Shown here one piece after another: positions 1 through 9,585 of a stretch of DNA of 64,000 nt. Every line of letters begins with the position of its first letter. Position 1 is the stretch's first letter. The stretch is from contig CP073213.1 of the NCBI GenBank assembly GCA_020342235.1, positions 1,714,501-1,778,500 of the forward strand, in the 5' to 3' direction. The notes beneath the pieces were generated by a model, which saw nothing but the letters and a program-made list of their open reading frames with translations, had not been told where the DNA came from and did not search any database. Position numbers and translations under genes: made by a program. Origin of the DNA: Saccharomycopsis phalli. Its lineage: Eukaryota > Ascomycota > Saccharomycetes > Ascoideales > Saccharomycopsidaceae.

Positions 1-99
1 GGGTAATGTGTACTGGGGAGAATAAACTAAAATATATCATCAATTGAGTAGTTATCATACTTATTATACAGATCATTATACCGTAGGAAATATACCGCC

Positions 100-607
100 C
101 TATTTCTCCTCCTTAATCGTCGGCTTACTCTCTGGCGCCGGCCCTCCAGTATTATGTAACCTATTACGCGATGCTCGAAACAATTCTTCCTGTTTCTTGA
201 GCAATTCTTCCTCTGTCAATCCTGAATTCTGGAACTTGGAATTTTTCTTTTCTCGTCCACGTATACTTTCCTTGTGTTGATTAAGTAGACTTTTAATTGG
301 AGCAATGTAATCATCATATCCTAATTCCTGGAGTGCTTTCAACACGTGGTCGCTAGCTATTGTCTTCTTGGCCTCTTTTTCTGCTATGTCATTTGATTCC
401 GTAGATAGTATCATTATAAATTCAATGCAACACTCAATTAGCACCAGACGCGCATCCTTCGAGAACGCAAGGTCACTCGGTAATATCTCACTTATTATTT
501 TTTGTACAGTGGCTAAATGTCAGTAAACCATATAATAATAGTAAGTAAATTTACATACCTTTTGGAAGAGTTAGGTCCTCATTGAGACCACCATTAAAAT
601 CTGCCAT
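100..607 (-). CDS. NCB2: NC2 beta (Dr1) histone-fold transcription regulator, spliced
   Basis: Two exons, 607-559 and 512-100, join across a 46-bp intron to give about 153 residues. The spliced start reads MADFNGGLNEDLTLPKATVQ, the typical opening of the Dr1/NC2-beta histone fold. The fold continues through ECCIEFI and EAKKTIASDHVLKALQELGY to about residue 95. A charged C-terminal helix (GLTEEELLKKQEELFRASR) matches the yeast Ncb2 tail. With NC2 alpha (Bur6) this subunit binds TBP on DNA and represses or redistributes TBP in the nucleus. It is divergent from UTP5, with about 206 bp between the start codons. Without the first exon the protein would begin inside the histone fold, so the splice is well supported by reading frame and homology. 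The identity is confident. Confidence 0.93.
513..558 (-). other. 46-bp intron in NCB2
   Basis: On the minus strand the donor is GTATGT at 558-553 and the acceptor is TTTAG ending at 513. A CTGAC branch-like motif lies about 7 nt before the acceptor. Splicing joins AAA-G to CC-ACT in frame and restores the conserved PKATVQ sequence. Confidence 0.88.
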
Positions 608-813
608 ATTTAATAATTGCAGGACCTCTATGTATCAATTTGATGAGACAATTACCGCTTTTTATAACTTTTTCCTGTGAGGACGGATTGCGGCGGGTAA
701 TAACCAATAGATGTATTAATCTGCAGCTTACTGAGAGGATCACGAGGTCTATAAAATTTTTTTGCAGAGATGCAATACATTGGATTCTCTCTAGGTCTTT
801 AAGTACAAGAATT
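608..813. promoter_or_regulatory. Divergent NCB2/UTP5 promoter region
   Basis: About 206 bp separate the two start codons. No clear TATA element was picked out. The + strand frame of UTP5 is open upstream of 814, but it lacks family similarity there. Confidence 0.4.
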
Positions 814-2991
814 ATGAGTTCTGAGCTTATTCTGAAATTCAATTCTACGGGGCAATTACTTGCCACGTCCAGAGTATCGTTGAGTACATATCAGGTGATT
901 GTACTGTCAGTAAGCTCCGGACCTGATGCTATATCAGCAAATTTTCAGTTAGACAAATATATAGCTGTGACTAGTTTGAGTTGGGCACAAATATCTTCAG
1001 ACAGAAACAGCTCGGAAAATGACATTTTATTAATTGGTTCCAGTAATGGAAAAGTCTTTGTCTTTTCTCCCTTTAACAATAGTCTAGTTTATACATTGGA
1101 GAATGCCTTGTACAATGATGCTATTGTTAGTGTATATCACCAAGACAATAACGTATGGTCGGCAGATGTCAAGAATAACGTTATTGAGTGGGACTTGTCG
1201 ACTTTAGCACCTCGCTCAGTGTTGCAAAACCCTCTTGAGAAGGCTGAATCGTCAAGTATGGAAGAAGTAATTCGGTTGATTCAGCCTTTTAACAAGAGCC
1301 ACAAGTTGTTAATCTGTACCCACAAATTATATATTTATGATATTCGGAAGAATGAGATTACCCAGGAAATATCAAACTACATTAATCTGATATCCCAGGC
1401 CCTTTTTGTCCTGGGTGAAAAGTGGTTAATTACAAGTGCCAAGAGCGACAGATTCATTAATATCTATCAGATGAAAGGAGGGGTCTTTGTGCCGAATAAA
1501 GTGTTGGTTGCGCATTCTAATGTTAAGTCATTTTCCTTTGGGAAGGTTGGTGTGGAAAATGGAGCTTCTGTGTTGAATGTAGTCACGGAAACTGGGGCAT
1601 GTGAGATATTCTACAACCCCTTGGAAATTGCGACTGGAAATGGGCAGGGTTCAAACGGCGTGTTAAGCAACGGGACTTCAAAGAGACGCAAAAGAAAATC
1701 CATGGGTGGGCTCACAAAGAATTCAGATGCCACTGTAACATTGAAAAGACCCACTGGTCTGGAGACTGTGCCAGTATTGAGTAGTTTGGTACTGCAGAGC
1801 AAAATAATTATTGGTTGGATAGAAAACACTGTGAATTATCGTTTTGATTCGTTGGAGTGGTACGATTCGAATTCACTTGAGACGGTATTGTCTGGTAAAA
1901 TTGAGTTGGTTAAAGAGCGAGTGGTGCAAAAGGCTGCTTCACACTTGATTCATGGGCGAGATGTTGCTTCAAGTGGGATATATAATGAGCATAATGCGCA
2001 TCTTTCTGTTGGGAATAATTTTAGGGACCTTGATGAGGATGAGGAGATGACGACCAAGTATGAGATCAATCAAGATAATGAAGAGGAGGATCCAGATGAG
2101 ACATTTGGAGATAAATTGTATGCCATTGATCCTAATTCGAAGGCGATCAGAAAGACGCTTAGCTCTTTTGCATTGGATATTGATAGAGCCCGATCCAGCA
2201 AGCCTACTACTGGGTCGTTGACTGTGCTCCTTACGCAATCCTTGAAGTCGAATGATGGGACGTTGTTAGAGTCGGTATTGAGTACTAAGGAGGAGACTAC
2301 GATTCAGACCACGATTCAGAACCTCAACCCTGAGTTGTCGATGTTATTGCTACAGAAGTTGTCGGAGAAGTATAACTTTATTTCGTCGGTGTCGAGCTCC
2401 AGTTTGTCGTATCAGAAGCAAATCCAGTTGAACCACTGGATCAAGTGGATCTTGATACTTCATGGGTCGTTTTTGAAGGTGAACGAGATCAACAATGCGG
2501 GCAACAGGCAGCTCTTGAAGAATTTGTCCTTGTTGCTTATCAATCTCAACAAGAAGAGTATGCAGTTGCCTAAATTGTTGCTATTGCAGACGAAGCTAAA
2601 CACTATATCGGAGAAGGCGAATTACAAGAGCGATCTTCTCAATGACTTTGACCAGTTGCGGCCGAATATGCCACGGAGCGCCAGCCGCATAATACGTTAT
2701 ACCGATGAGGAGGATATTGTGGGATCGGAGAGTGATGTGGAGTATAATGAGGATCTAGATCACGAGCACCTTATTGAGGATGGGGAGGCGAGTGATGAGG
2801 ATGATGATCTGGAGATGGACATGGATGGAGTGGATGACTATGAGGAAGACGATGAGTTTGGGGATGTGGAGGTTGGCATTTCGAAGATGGGGGCTGTTGA
2901 TGTTGACAGTGAAGAAGAGGAAGAGGCCCGGCATGAGGCGAAGGTGAGCCAGTTGAAGAAGAAAGCATTGAGAAATGGCAAGGCTAAGTAA
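814..2991 (+). CDS. UTP5: t-UTP/UtpA subunit Utp5 (SSU processome)
   Basis: About 725 residues from the ATG at 814, where sequence resembling the family (MSSELILKFNSTGQLLATS) begins. The frame is open further upstream, but that stretch shows no recognisable similarity. The N-terminal half is a degenerate WD40 propeller. A TFGDKL segment precedes the Utp12-type helical domain (about residues 465-625: LTVLLTQSLKSNDGTLLESV, then WIKWILILHG). The tail is strongly acidic (SDVEYNEDL, LIEDGEASDEDDD) and ends in a lysine-rich stretch. The TFGDKL, SNDGTLLE and VEYNE-L--LIEDGE signatures match Utp5 rather than Utp9. Utp5 belongs to the UtpA/t-UTP complex, which loads on nascent pre-rRNA and supports rDNA transcription and 18S processing in the nucleolus. 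Confidence 0.88.
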   Translation: MSSELILKFNSTGQLLATSRVSLSTYQVIVLSVSSGPDAISANFQLDKYIAVTSLSWAQISSDRNSSENDILLIGSSNGKVFVFSPFNNSLVYTLENALYNDAIVSVYHQDNNVWSADVKNNVIEWDLSTLAPRSVLQNPLEKAESSSMEEVIRLIQPFNKSHKLLICTHKLYIYDIRKNEITQEISNYINLISQALFVLGEKWLITSAKSDRFINIYQMKGGVFVPNKVLVAHSNVKSFSFGKVGVENGASVLNVVTETGACEIFYNPLEIATGNGQGSNGVLSNGTSKRRKRKSMGGLTKNSDATVTLKRPTGLETVPVLSSLVLQSKIIIGWIENTVNYRFDSLEWYDSNSLETVLSGKIELVKERVVQKAASHLIHGRDVASSGIYNEHNAHLSVGNNFRDLDEDEEMTTKYEINQDNEEEDPDETFGDKLYAIDPNSKAIRKTLSSFALDIDRARSSKPTTGSLTVLLTQSLKSNDGTLLESVLSTKEETTIQTTIQNLNPELSMLLLQKLSEKYNFISSVSSSSLSYQKQIQLNHWIKWILILHGSFLKVNEINNAGNRQLLKNLSLLLINLNKKSMQLPKLLLLQTKLNTISEKANYKSDLLNDFDQLRPNMPRSASRIIRYTDEEDIVGSESDVEYNEDLDHEHLIEDGEASDEDDDLEMDMDGVDDYEEDDEFGDVEVGISKMGAVDVDSEEEEEARHEAKVSQLKKKALRNGKAK

Positions 2992-3402
2992 TACCGCAAG
3001 CTACATAGACAAATACAATAAACCTCTATTAATGCGCATAATGATAGTTGTAGTGGCCGTAGCCAAAGATGGGGCTATAGCGGTGGACTTGGCGAAATGC
3101 ATGGGCACGCGCAAGAACAATGGCATGAAAGTGCAAGTGATGTGTTTACATCAGTCTGGTGAATAGTGGTGATGTGTTTAAATCAGTCTGGTGATTGAGT
3201 CAAGTCAATCGCAATAGCTTGGTAAATTGTAGTCGTGTCAATCGCAATAACTTGGTAATTGCAGTCGTGTCAATCACAATAACTTGGTAATTGCAGTCGT
3301 GTCAATCACAATAACTTGGTAAATTGCAGTCGTGTCAAATTAAAATAGTCTGGCAATTGAGTCGTGTCAATCACCAACTGATAATTACACCATGCCACGG
3401 CT
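2992..3402. other. Convergent UTP5/LAS17 spacer
   Basis: This spacer lies between two gene 3' ends. Its right half is occupied by a minisatellite (3204-3380). No gene was recognised. Confidence 0.7.
3204..3380. repeat. 32-bp minisatellite, about 5.5 copies
   Basis: Degenerate tandem units of about 32 bp built on GTGTCAATCACAATAACTTG followed by GTAATTGCAGTC. The best copies lie at about 3234-3330. The first copies have small changes, and a divergent copy at about 3333-3362 and a partial copy to 3380 close the array. It lies between convergent genes. Confidence 0.85.
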
Positions 3403-5040
3403 CTAAAAGTGCTGAATCTTCGATGTGTCCACCTTCCTCAACATGCCCGAGTTTGAGCCCCTAATCGACGCAAGCAAAGCATCCACGCCACCTCCGGATG
3501 GAGGAGCCTGTGAAGGAGCTGGAGGAGCTGGTGAAGAAACTGGCGGTGCAAGTGGCGCCGGTGGAACCGGTGGAACCGGTGGCGGTGCCTGCGCCCCCGG
3601 AAGCGGGAATGGCAGGCTGTACCTTGCAGGCGGCTGCGTTGGCTGGCGAGGAGGCGGCAACGGCGCCGAGACCTTTCTTGACGGCGGCGGCGGCGGAACC
3701 AGGCCAGTTTTTCTTGACGGTGGAGGCGGCGGAGGTCCGTTTGACGCCAGGCTGAGCCGCAGGGTCGGCCCGGGGCTGCTGACAGGCGGCAACGACACGC
3801 GTGCCGGCAAAGGAGGCGCGTTTGGCCGCAGCGGCGGAAGCGGCGGCACCGGCGGCGGCACCTGCCGTAGAGGCTGTGGGTTGAAAGGCGATGGCACCTG
3901 CCGGGGCGCAGTGGTGGCTGGTGGGATTCCGGGCGATTTTGGCGGGAGTGGCGGCGGAGGAACCGCGTTGACTTCGGCGGTGGCTTTCTGCTGCTGGTAC
4001 TGCTGGTACGTTCCCTGGAGCTGGGACTGCAGGTACGGCGTCAGGCCCACGGCGCTGCCGCCGGGGGAAATCCCCGGAGGAGCAAACAGAGACTGCACCG
4101 GAGCGGATTTGAAGCCGTCGCCCAAGAACGACGGCGCCGGCGGAAGCTTGAACTCGCGCTTGGGCTTTGGCTCGGGAACTTCCTCACTCACATTGGTCGA
4201 ACCGTCGGAAACCGGCGTCGCTGCCGACGCCACCGACGCCTGCTCCTCTTGTGGCGGTGGTGGCGGTGGCGGTGCCTTCTTCTTCTTGGCTAGGAGGCTG
4301 GGTGCGGGGGTCGCATTGGCGTACTGGTACTTTCTAGGGATGGGCGGCTCGACCCCAATCAAGCTGTCCGGGCCGTTTTCATTGATGTACTCCTTGATGT
4401 ACTCGCGGTTCTCGGCAATGAGCAGCTCAGTGATGCCGTGCTCCTCCTGCAAAATCCGGTACACCTCCCGCCACTCTGGCGGAGGCACGTCGTTGTAGTA
4501 CAACACCGTTTTCGCGCGCCGGATCTTTTGCGCGTTGTTCGGATCATGCACGTCGATGTTGAACCCTCGAGGCCCGGCAATCTGCGGCTGGCTAAGCTCG
4601 TCCAACTGGGCCTTGTTCTTGGCAGCAAACGCCTGCTTATTCTGAACAGTATGCTTCGACCCGTACTTGTCTTTGCTGGTCACTCGCTTGAAGAAATGGT
4701 TCGCCTCGCCAATGTCCTCAAACAACAACCCGGCACAGAACTCCTCCAACTCAAACGAGTGGAAAAACGTCCGGTCCTTGTTGTACTGGAAATTAACAGG
4801 CAATTCCTGGTCCCAGAGCACGCCCCTCTGCCCAGCAACGTCCACAAGCTTGATGAAAAACGTCTTGCCCACCGTGTCGTCTACCAAAACTATCGCACCC
4901 GATAATCCAGTATCCTGATACTGGTCCGGATCAGGAAACGCAATGTACAACTTGGCCACCGTAGCATATATGATCTTGTTGGATCCTTTGGGAATCGCTC
5001 GCTTGATTTTCTCCTTATCGTCACTCGTAAGCAAACCCAT
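3403..5040 (-). CDS. LAS17: WASP-family actin nucleation promoter Las17/Wal1
   Basis: 545 residues. An N-terminal WH1 (EVH1-like) domain spans about residues 10-130, with the family signatures IIYATVAKLYIAF, AGQRGVLWDQELPVN and FEDIGEANHFFKRV. The conserved KIRRAKTVLYYNDVPPPEWR segment follows at about 170-190. The centre is a long proline-rich tract with many PPPPP runs that would bind SH3 proteins and profilin. A WH2 actin-binding motif (VDALLASIRG---LRKVD) sits at the extreme C-terminus. Las17 activates Arp2/3 at cortical endocytic patches. The protein stops only a few residues after WH2. The central/acidic region that yeast WASPs normally end with is absent here, and none is visible in the other two downstream frames. 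The proline tract makes the gene locally GC-rich. Confidence 0.93.
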   Translation of the reverse strand: MGLLTSDDKEKIKRAIPKGSNKIIYATVAKLYIAFPDPDQYQDTGLSGAIVLVDDTVGKTFFIKLVDVAGQRGVLWDQELPVNFQYNKDRTFFHSFELEEFCAGLLFEDIGEANHFFKRVTSKDKYGSKHTVQNKQAFAAKNKAQLDELSQPQIAGPRGFNIDVHDPNNAQKIRRAKTVLYYNDVPPPEWREVYRILQEEHGITELLIAENREYIKEYINENGPDSLIGVEPPIPRKYQYANATPAPSLLAKKKKAPPPPPPPQEEQASVASAATPVSDGSTNVSEEVPEPKPKREFKLPPAPSFLGDGFKSAPVQSLFAPPGISPGGSAVGLTPYLQSQLQGTYQQYQQQKATAEVNAVPPPPLPPKSPGIPPATTAPRQVPSPFNPQPLRQVPPPVPPLPPLRPNAPPLPARVSLPPVSSPGPTLRLSLASNGPPPPPPSRKTGLVPPPPPSRKVSAPLPPPRQPTQPPARYSLPFPLPGAQAPPPVPPVPPAPLAPPVSSPAPPAPSQAPPSGGGVDALLASIRGSNSGMLRKVDTSKIQHF

Positions 5041-5610
5041 TGTATCAATCCAGTCTGCTACACTCTGTTTTCAACTTGGTCAATCCTCCCTTTTCCAATC
5101 GTTGCACGTGACCGGTGCTAAACTTTGGGTCACATGTCTCAACATGCGCCGAGAGTGTACCTGACGGGTATCGCATTGGCTTACCATGTAATATTAAATC
5201 TGCTTTCCTATTTAGCCGTATTTCACCTAAATGGCTTATAGTCTCAAGAGCTGACATCATACACGGTACACTAGGTACGTCAAGAGCTGTCCAAGTCATT
5301 ATATCCCCTCGCCGTAACAATCACAGCACTGCCTAGTTGAACCATGGCAAGAAATAGTACCATGCAATCACAACTGAGTTCATATAAACTTATTATATAC
5401 TTAAATAGTACACCACTCGTTATTGTTGGCTCGGCCTTTTAATAAATTGCAAGAATCGACAAGTGATGTTGAACCTCAATCTGGATTTTCGGTGTCAAAC
5501 AAGTAACTAAAATACTCATAGACGCTCTGAAAATCGATTAAACCGTCATATCATGAATAAAATCAATCATTTGGCAATATAAACATACAATAAAATGAGC
5601 AAGTAATGTC

Positions 5611-5637
5611 TTTTTTTTTTTTTTTTTTTTTTTTTTT
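5611..5637. repeat. 27-nt poly(T) tract
   Basis: Uninterrupted run of T in the LAS17/NUD1 spacer. Such dA:dT tracts commonly exclude nucleosomes in yeast promoters. Confidence 0.95.
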
Positions 5638-5965
5638 CATTTATAGTTGTTTAACGATATTAAACTGTATTGTCGCAAGAGACTGCAATTACCAATTAAA
5701 ATTTATACAATCCAAAAATCATTGCAATGAATAAATTATCAAATACATTGGCATAGATTTTTACTCCAAGGCTTAATCATGATTGAACTGAGTAGTAGTC
5801 ACACCCATGCGTACGATTACCAAATGCTACACTACGTATACTAATCCATCACACGCTACTTGAAACCAACACACCAATACAAAACCCAAAGCCAGAACTG
5901 TATTTCAAAATATTAATCGTATACTAAAATGCTAGACACTACTGTTTGCTAAATTAATGTCACGT

Positions 5966-5980
5966 CACGTGCCACACGTG
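5966..5980. promoter_or_regulatory. Paired CACGTG E-boxes upstream of NUD1
   Basis: Two CACGTG palindromes (5966-5971 and 5975-5980) are separated by 3 bp, about 62-76 bp upstream of the NUD1 start. CACGTG is the core recognised by Cbf1-type bHLH factors. Use of the sites is inferred. Confidence 0.45.
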
Positions 5981-6041
5981 ATATTTGTTTATGTTTATCT
6001 GTTTGTGATAATCAACAACAAAAACAAACACATCAAAAACC

Positions 6042-9000
6042 ATGAATAACGATACTTTGGAAACTTTACCTGAAGATTATCCCCGATTTAGTATGAATCA
6101 AAATATTAACAAGTACCGAATGAATTCAGGCTTTGATCAGAATAATATTATGTCTGATTCTTCTCATCATTCACTGTCCGCAGGTCCTCGGACAGTCAAT
6201 AATGTGCTTCTGGACAGCAGAAAGAGTTCGCTAAATAAGAACCACGAGACAGAAAATTCAAAGCTAGATGCTTTGCAATCTATGTTAGAATTCAGCAATA
6301 ATCAGGGCACAGTTTTGCATCAATCCACAAACACTTTTGACACCACCAAGATTAAGCTAAAGGATATGGATAAAGAAAATGCACCTCTTTGGATGCAAAA
6401 AATTGAAGATTTGAAAAATAAAGTGCTGAAAGAGAGAGTTAGTTCGGATTCTCATTCTCTGAATAATTCTTCTGTTGCTCATCATTACCAAGCCCATACA
6501 CCTGATTCATCCATTAACAGATCCCCGCAACAAGACTCCATACGAATGAAAAAGCTTGGTGGTGATAACGATAGAATCTACCACTCCACTCTCATTTCAG
6601 GAAAACATGGCTCTAATGCGAGCTCCGTGAATACCGGTCAGCAGTCGCCTTTAAAACTTTTCTCTGGTGAGAACTACAACACTTATACAAAGGAGAAGTT
6701 TGATAATTGGATAGACAAGTTTAAGACAAAAGGAGCTGACTCAAATAGCCGTGAAATGGTACTGGATAAGATTCCGAATTTGAGTAATATTGATGAGGAA
6801 TCAGCAGAAAATGGGCAACACAAAAGCTCTAATAATAAGATGCACCGAAGAAACAACAGTAAGTCAAAGACTCATTCTAGGGGAAATTCCAAAAGTAATA
6901 AGACCACGTTCAATAATAGTCAAACCACTTTTAAAAATGCTAATACCACCAATGATTACTTAATGTTTGCCAATGATGTTTTTGATAATGTTATCAAACG
7001 TGGACCAAAAATATCCAACTTTTCCAAAAGTTCTGGTCCAAAGGAAAATTCAGTAACTTCAGTCGAATCAGGTAGCTTTACTAGTAATGACTCTAGTTAT
7101 AATGGTACATATAACAAGAATTCAATCAAAGTTGGTCAGGGGCGGCTATTACATAATGATCATATCCAAAGTTTTGATAATGAAATCCTCAATCATCAAT
7201 ATTACCCAGAGGACGGCTCAGGCACTATCCAATTAAAGAAGGCAAGACAGAGTGAAGCGGAAGAAGCGGAACTAGAGATGGAGCAAGATGAACTGGTCGA
7301 ACGCAAATATCAGGAAGATCAGGGACATGAAGATCATGAGGAGGAGCATGGCTACTCCCATTTTAATGAAACTACCAATATTACACATAATTTCATGGAT
7401 AGTTTTATTTCTCCAAAGTTGAAACCTACTGCTGCTTTGAAGAATACATCAAATGTATCTGATGTAAACTATGAATATGATATTAATGCCTCGTTTATAA
7501 ACGAATTAAGTGGTAAGAAGAGCAGTCTCAAAAATACTAAAGAGGTTAACAATAAAATGAATTTCAAAAAGCTATTGAAGTTTGCCCCAGGAGAGGTAGA
7601 AATTCCTCAGAAGATGTATGGAATGGTGTTTGAACCCAAAACCAATAAGTGGATAAAGGAAAGAAAGCAGTCCGAAATGAGCGTTAAGGAGGTACAATTC
7701 AGCGAAAATGAAGATGATGAGAATGTCAATGCGTTGAATGCTATAGAAAATCTATCCATAAAAAATGACACGGACAATGACTTTGTCATTCAGAATGATT
7801 TCACATTTAACCAAATTCCAAATGTATCGGATGTTTCTCAACTAGACACTACAATTACAAATAATAAAAAGAATTTGGTTTCCCATTTGATTGATGTTAT
7901 ATCCAGAAATAAAAACTGGGATTTGATTAAGGATTTAAATTTGGAAGATCGAAACCTCGGTTCCATTTTTGAGTTGAAGAACTTAGTGCCTAATTTGGTG
8001 AATATTCGGTTGAATAATAACTTTTTAAGAAACTTTGAAGGATTACCGTCGGATATCGAGAGAATTGAAGCATGCAATAACAAATTGAACGGGCTATTTT
8101 CACTCGAGGATTTCAAAGATATTGAAAGTATAAAAGTTTCAAATAATTTTTGTCGGACATTAATACCGTTTAGAAATTTAAAGCACTTAAAGTATTTGAA
8201 TGTTTCAAGAAATTTAATTTCAAACTGTGGAGTCTTGAACAATCCTAGCTTTCAGAATTTGTTAACTTTGGACCTATCAAATAATATTATCGGAGGATCA
8301 ATAAATTTTAGAAAATATCAAAATTTGAACCAGATACAAGATATTAACATATCAAATAACTATATTGACTGCATAGATGGTATAAAGTACTTGTCACTGT
8401 TGATTTCTTTTAAGGCAGACAATAACCGATTGAAGGAATTTTTGTATGATGGAGATTCTAATGATATAGGGTATCATAAAAATTTGAAAAAGCTAAGTTT
8501 AAAGAACAACCAACTAACCGAGATATGTTTAAGCCGGTATAGAAATTTGAGAGTACTTAGAATAAGCGGAGAAGTTGAATTAAGAGATACCGATACAGTT
8601 GGTAAGTTGGATGAGTTATTGATTAATGGGAATTTTGAGATGTTGCATCGAAAGTACAAGATTGATGAAAGGGTCTGCGAACAGTTAAAAACTCTTGGGG
8701 CTAACAACATTATCAAGACCCTTAACCTCAGTAATAATGGGCTCAGTTCATTGAATGATATTGCCGGGTATGTTGGGTTGGAGTCACTCTTTTGTTTGAG
8801 TAATCAGATTCACAATTTTCAAACAACATTTGATAATATCAAAGGACTAGAAAACCTTAAGCGAATTGATTTCAGATTTAACCCTATTACGAGTGACTTT
8901 TATGAAAGAAGCGGCAAGAAGAAGTACTTGAAAATTTATTTTGAACAGGACATAGAGAAGCAAGATGAGAGTTTGGAAACGGAGGATTTGGAGTCCCTTG

Positions 9001-9266
9001 ATGAGATAAACGAACGAAGTAAAGCTGATAGCGATGAAAACAGAAACATATTTAATGGAAAGTATCAGAAACAGTGGCAAGAGCAGGATATTAAATTTTT
9101 GGAAAGCTTGAGGACTAGCAATTTAAAGATTTACAAAAAACGGATTTACTATCAAGGATATCTACTTAGTGCGTTTAGAAAGTTGAAATATCTTGATGGA
9201 TTATATTTCACTAAACAAGCTAGAGAAGAACTCATTACTGAGTTTAAAGAGTTAAATAGCCAGTGA
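6042..9266 (+). CDS. NUD1: Leucine-rich-repeat spindle pole scaffold Nud1/Cdc11
   Basis: 1074 residues. The long N-terminal half is Ser/Asn-rich and predicted disordered. The leucine-rich repeats run from about residue 640 to 955, with repeating L--L-LSNN-I and L--L--N-N-L units, and are capped by the LRR-terminal segment DFRFNPITSDFY. This arrangement is that of Nud1 (S. cerevisiae) and Cdc11 (S. pombe), the outer-plaque scaffold at the spindle pole. The scaffold recruits the mitotic exit/septation network GTPase module and anchors astral microtubules through gamma-tubulin linkers. The basic SKSKTHSRGNSKSNK stretch near residues 275-290 and many Ser/Thr-Pro sites are plausible regulatory targets. 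The length exceeds the S. cerevisiae protein, mostly in the disordered part. Confidence 0.85.
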   Translation: MNNDTLETLPEDYPRFSMNQNINKYRMNSGFDQNNIMSDSSHHSLSAGPRTVNNVLLDSRKSSLNKNHETENSKLDALQSMLEFSNNQGTVLHQSTNTFDTTKIKLKDMDKENAPLWMQKIEDLKNKVLKERVSSDSHSLNNSSVAHHYQAHTPDSSINRSPQQDSIRMKKLGGDNDRIYHSTLISGKHGSNASSVNTGQQSPLKLFSGENYNTYTKEKFDNWIDKFKTKGADSNSREMVLDKIPNLSNIDEESAENGQHKSSNNKMHRRNNSKSKTHSRGNSKSNKTTFNNSQTTFKNANTTNDYLMFANDVFDNVIKRGPKISNFSKSSGPKENSVTSVESGSFTSNDSSYNGTYNKNSIKVGQGRLLHNDHIQSFDNEILNHQYYPEDGSGTIQLKKARQSEAEEAELEMEQDELVERKYQEDQGHEDHEEEHGYSHFNETTNITHNFMDSFISPKLKPTAALKNTSNVSDVNYEYDINASFINELSGKKSSLKNTKEVNNKMNFKKLLKFAPGEVEIPQKMYGMVFEPKTNKWIKERKQSEMSVKEVQFSENEDDENVNALNAIENLSIKNDTDNDFVIQNDFTFNQIPNVSDVSQLDTTITNNKKNLVSHLIDVISRNKNWDLIKDLNLEDRNLGSIFELKNLVPNLVNIRLNNNFLRNFEGLPSDIERIEACNNKLNGLFSLEDFKDIESIKVSNNFCRTLIPFRNLKHLKYLNVSRNLISNCGVLNNPSFQNLLTLDLSNNIIGGSINFRKYQNLNQIQDINISNNYIDCIDGIKYLSLLISFKADNNRLKEFLYDGDSNDIGYHKNLKKLSLKNNQLTEICLSRYRNLRVLRISGEVELRDTDTVGKLDELLINGNFEMLHRKYKIDERVCEQLKTLGANNIIKTLNLSNNGLSSLNDIAGYVGLESLFCLSNQIHNFQTTFDNIKGLENLKRIDFRFNPITSDFYERSGKKKYLKIYFEQDIEKQDESLETEDLESLDEINERSKADSDENRNIFNGKYQKQWQEQDIKFLESLRTSNLKIYKKRIYYQGYLLSAFRKLKYLDGLYFTKQAREELITEFKELNSQ

Positions 9267-9585
9267 GTTTAATATTCAATACAAATTGTCAATTTCAGTA
9301 AATTTCAGTTTGCATGTAACACATGAAAGGCAGAATATGTAGGGCAGTTGCGTAATCAAATAATCCTTTACCCGGCCACATAGATCGTGCCCCTGATACA
9401 TATACAACCCTTGTGGTTATTTCTAATCCCAAAACGCCTAGGCAAAAAACTATGATAAAGATTACAAAATTCTCGGGGAACTAAGGTATACATAATCGAG
9501 AAAAACTCATATTGATATTAGGAAAGTTAATACAGCCTGAAAAATTAGATAAGCTTACATCAGCAACCTCATCTCAGTCAAATCA
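9267..9585 (+). promoter_or_regulatory. Upstream region of the ZAP1-like gene
   Basis: About 320 bp between NUD1 and the ZAP1-like gene. No convincing zinc-responsive element (ACCTTNAAGGT) was found. The nearest match, at about 9410, keeps only the outer ACC and GGT. Confidence 0.35.

Larger units (their letters stand above)
5041..6041. other. Divergent LAS17/NUD1 spacer
   Basis: About 1 kb between divergent start codons. It holds a 27-nt T tract and two CACGTG boxes close to NUD1. No gene was recognised. Confidence 0.6.

Noticed and set aside
814-2991. UTP9 as the identity of the WD40/Utp12 protein
   Set aside because: Both families share the Utp12 domain, but the TFGDKL segment, SNDGTLLE motif and acidic VEYNE/LIEDGE tail fit Utp5.
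3425-4498. Long Gly-rich open frame opposite LAS17
   Set aside because: It is the complement of the proline-rich tract: CCN codons read as GGN on the other strand. No independent evidence.
9405-9420. Zinc-responsive element upstream of the Zap1-like gene
   Set aside because: ACCCTTGTGGT keeps only the outer ACC/GGT of ACCTTNAAGGT. The core does not match.
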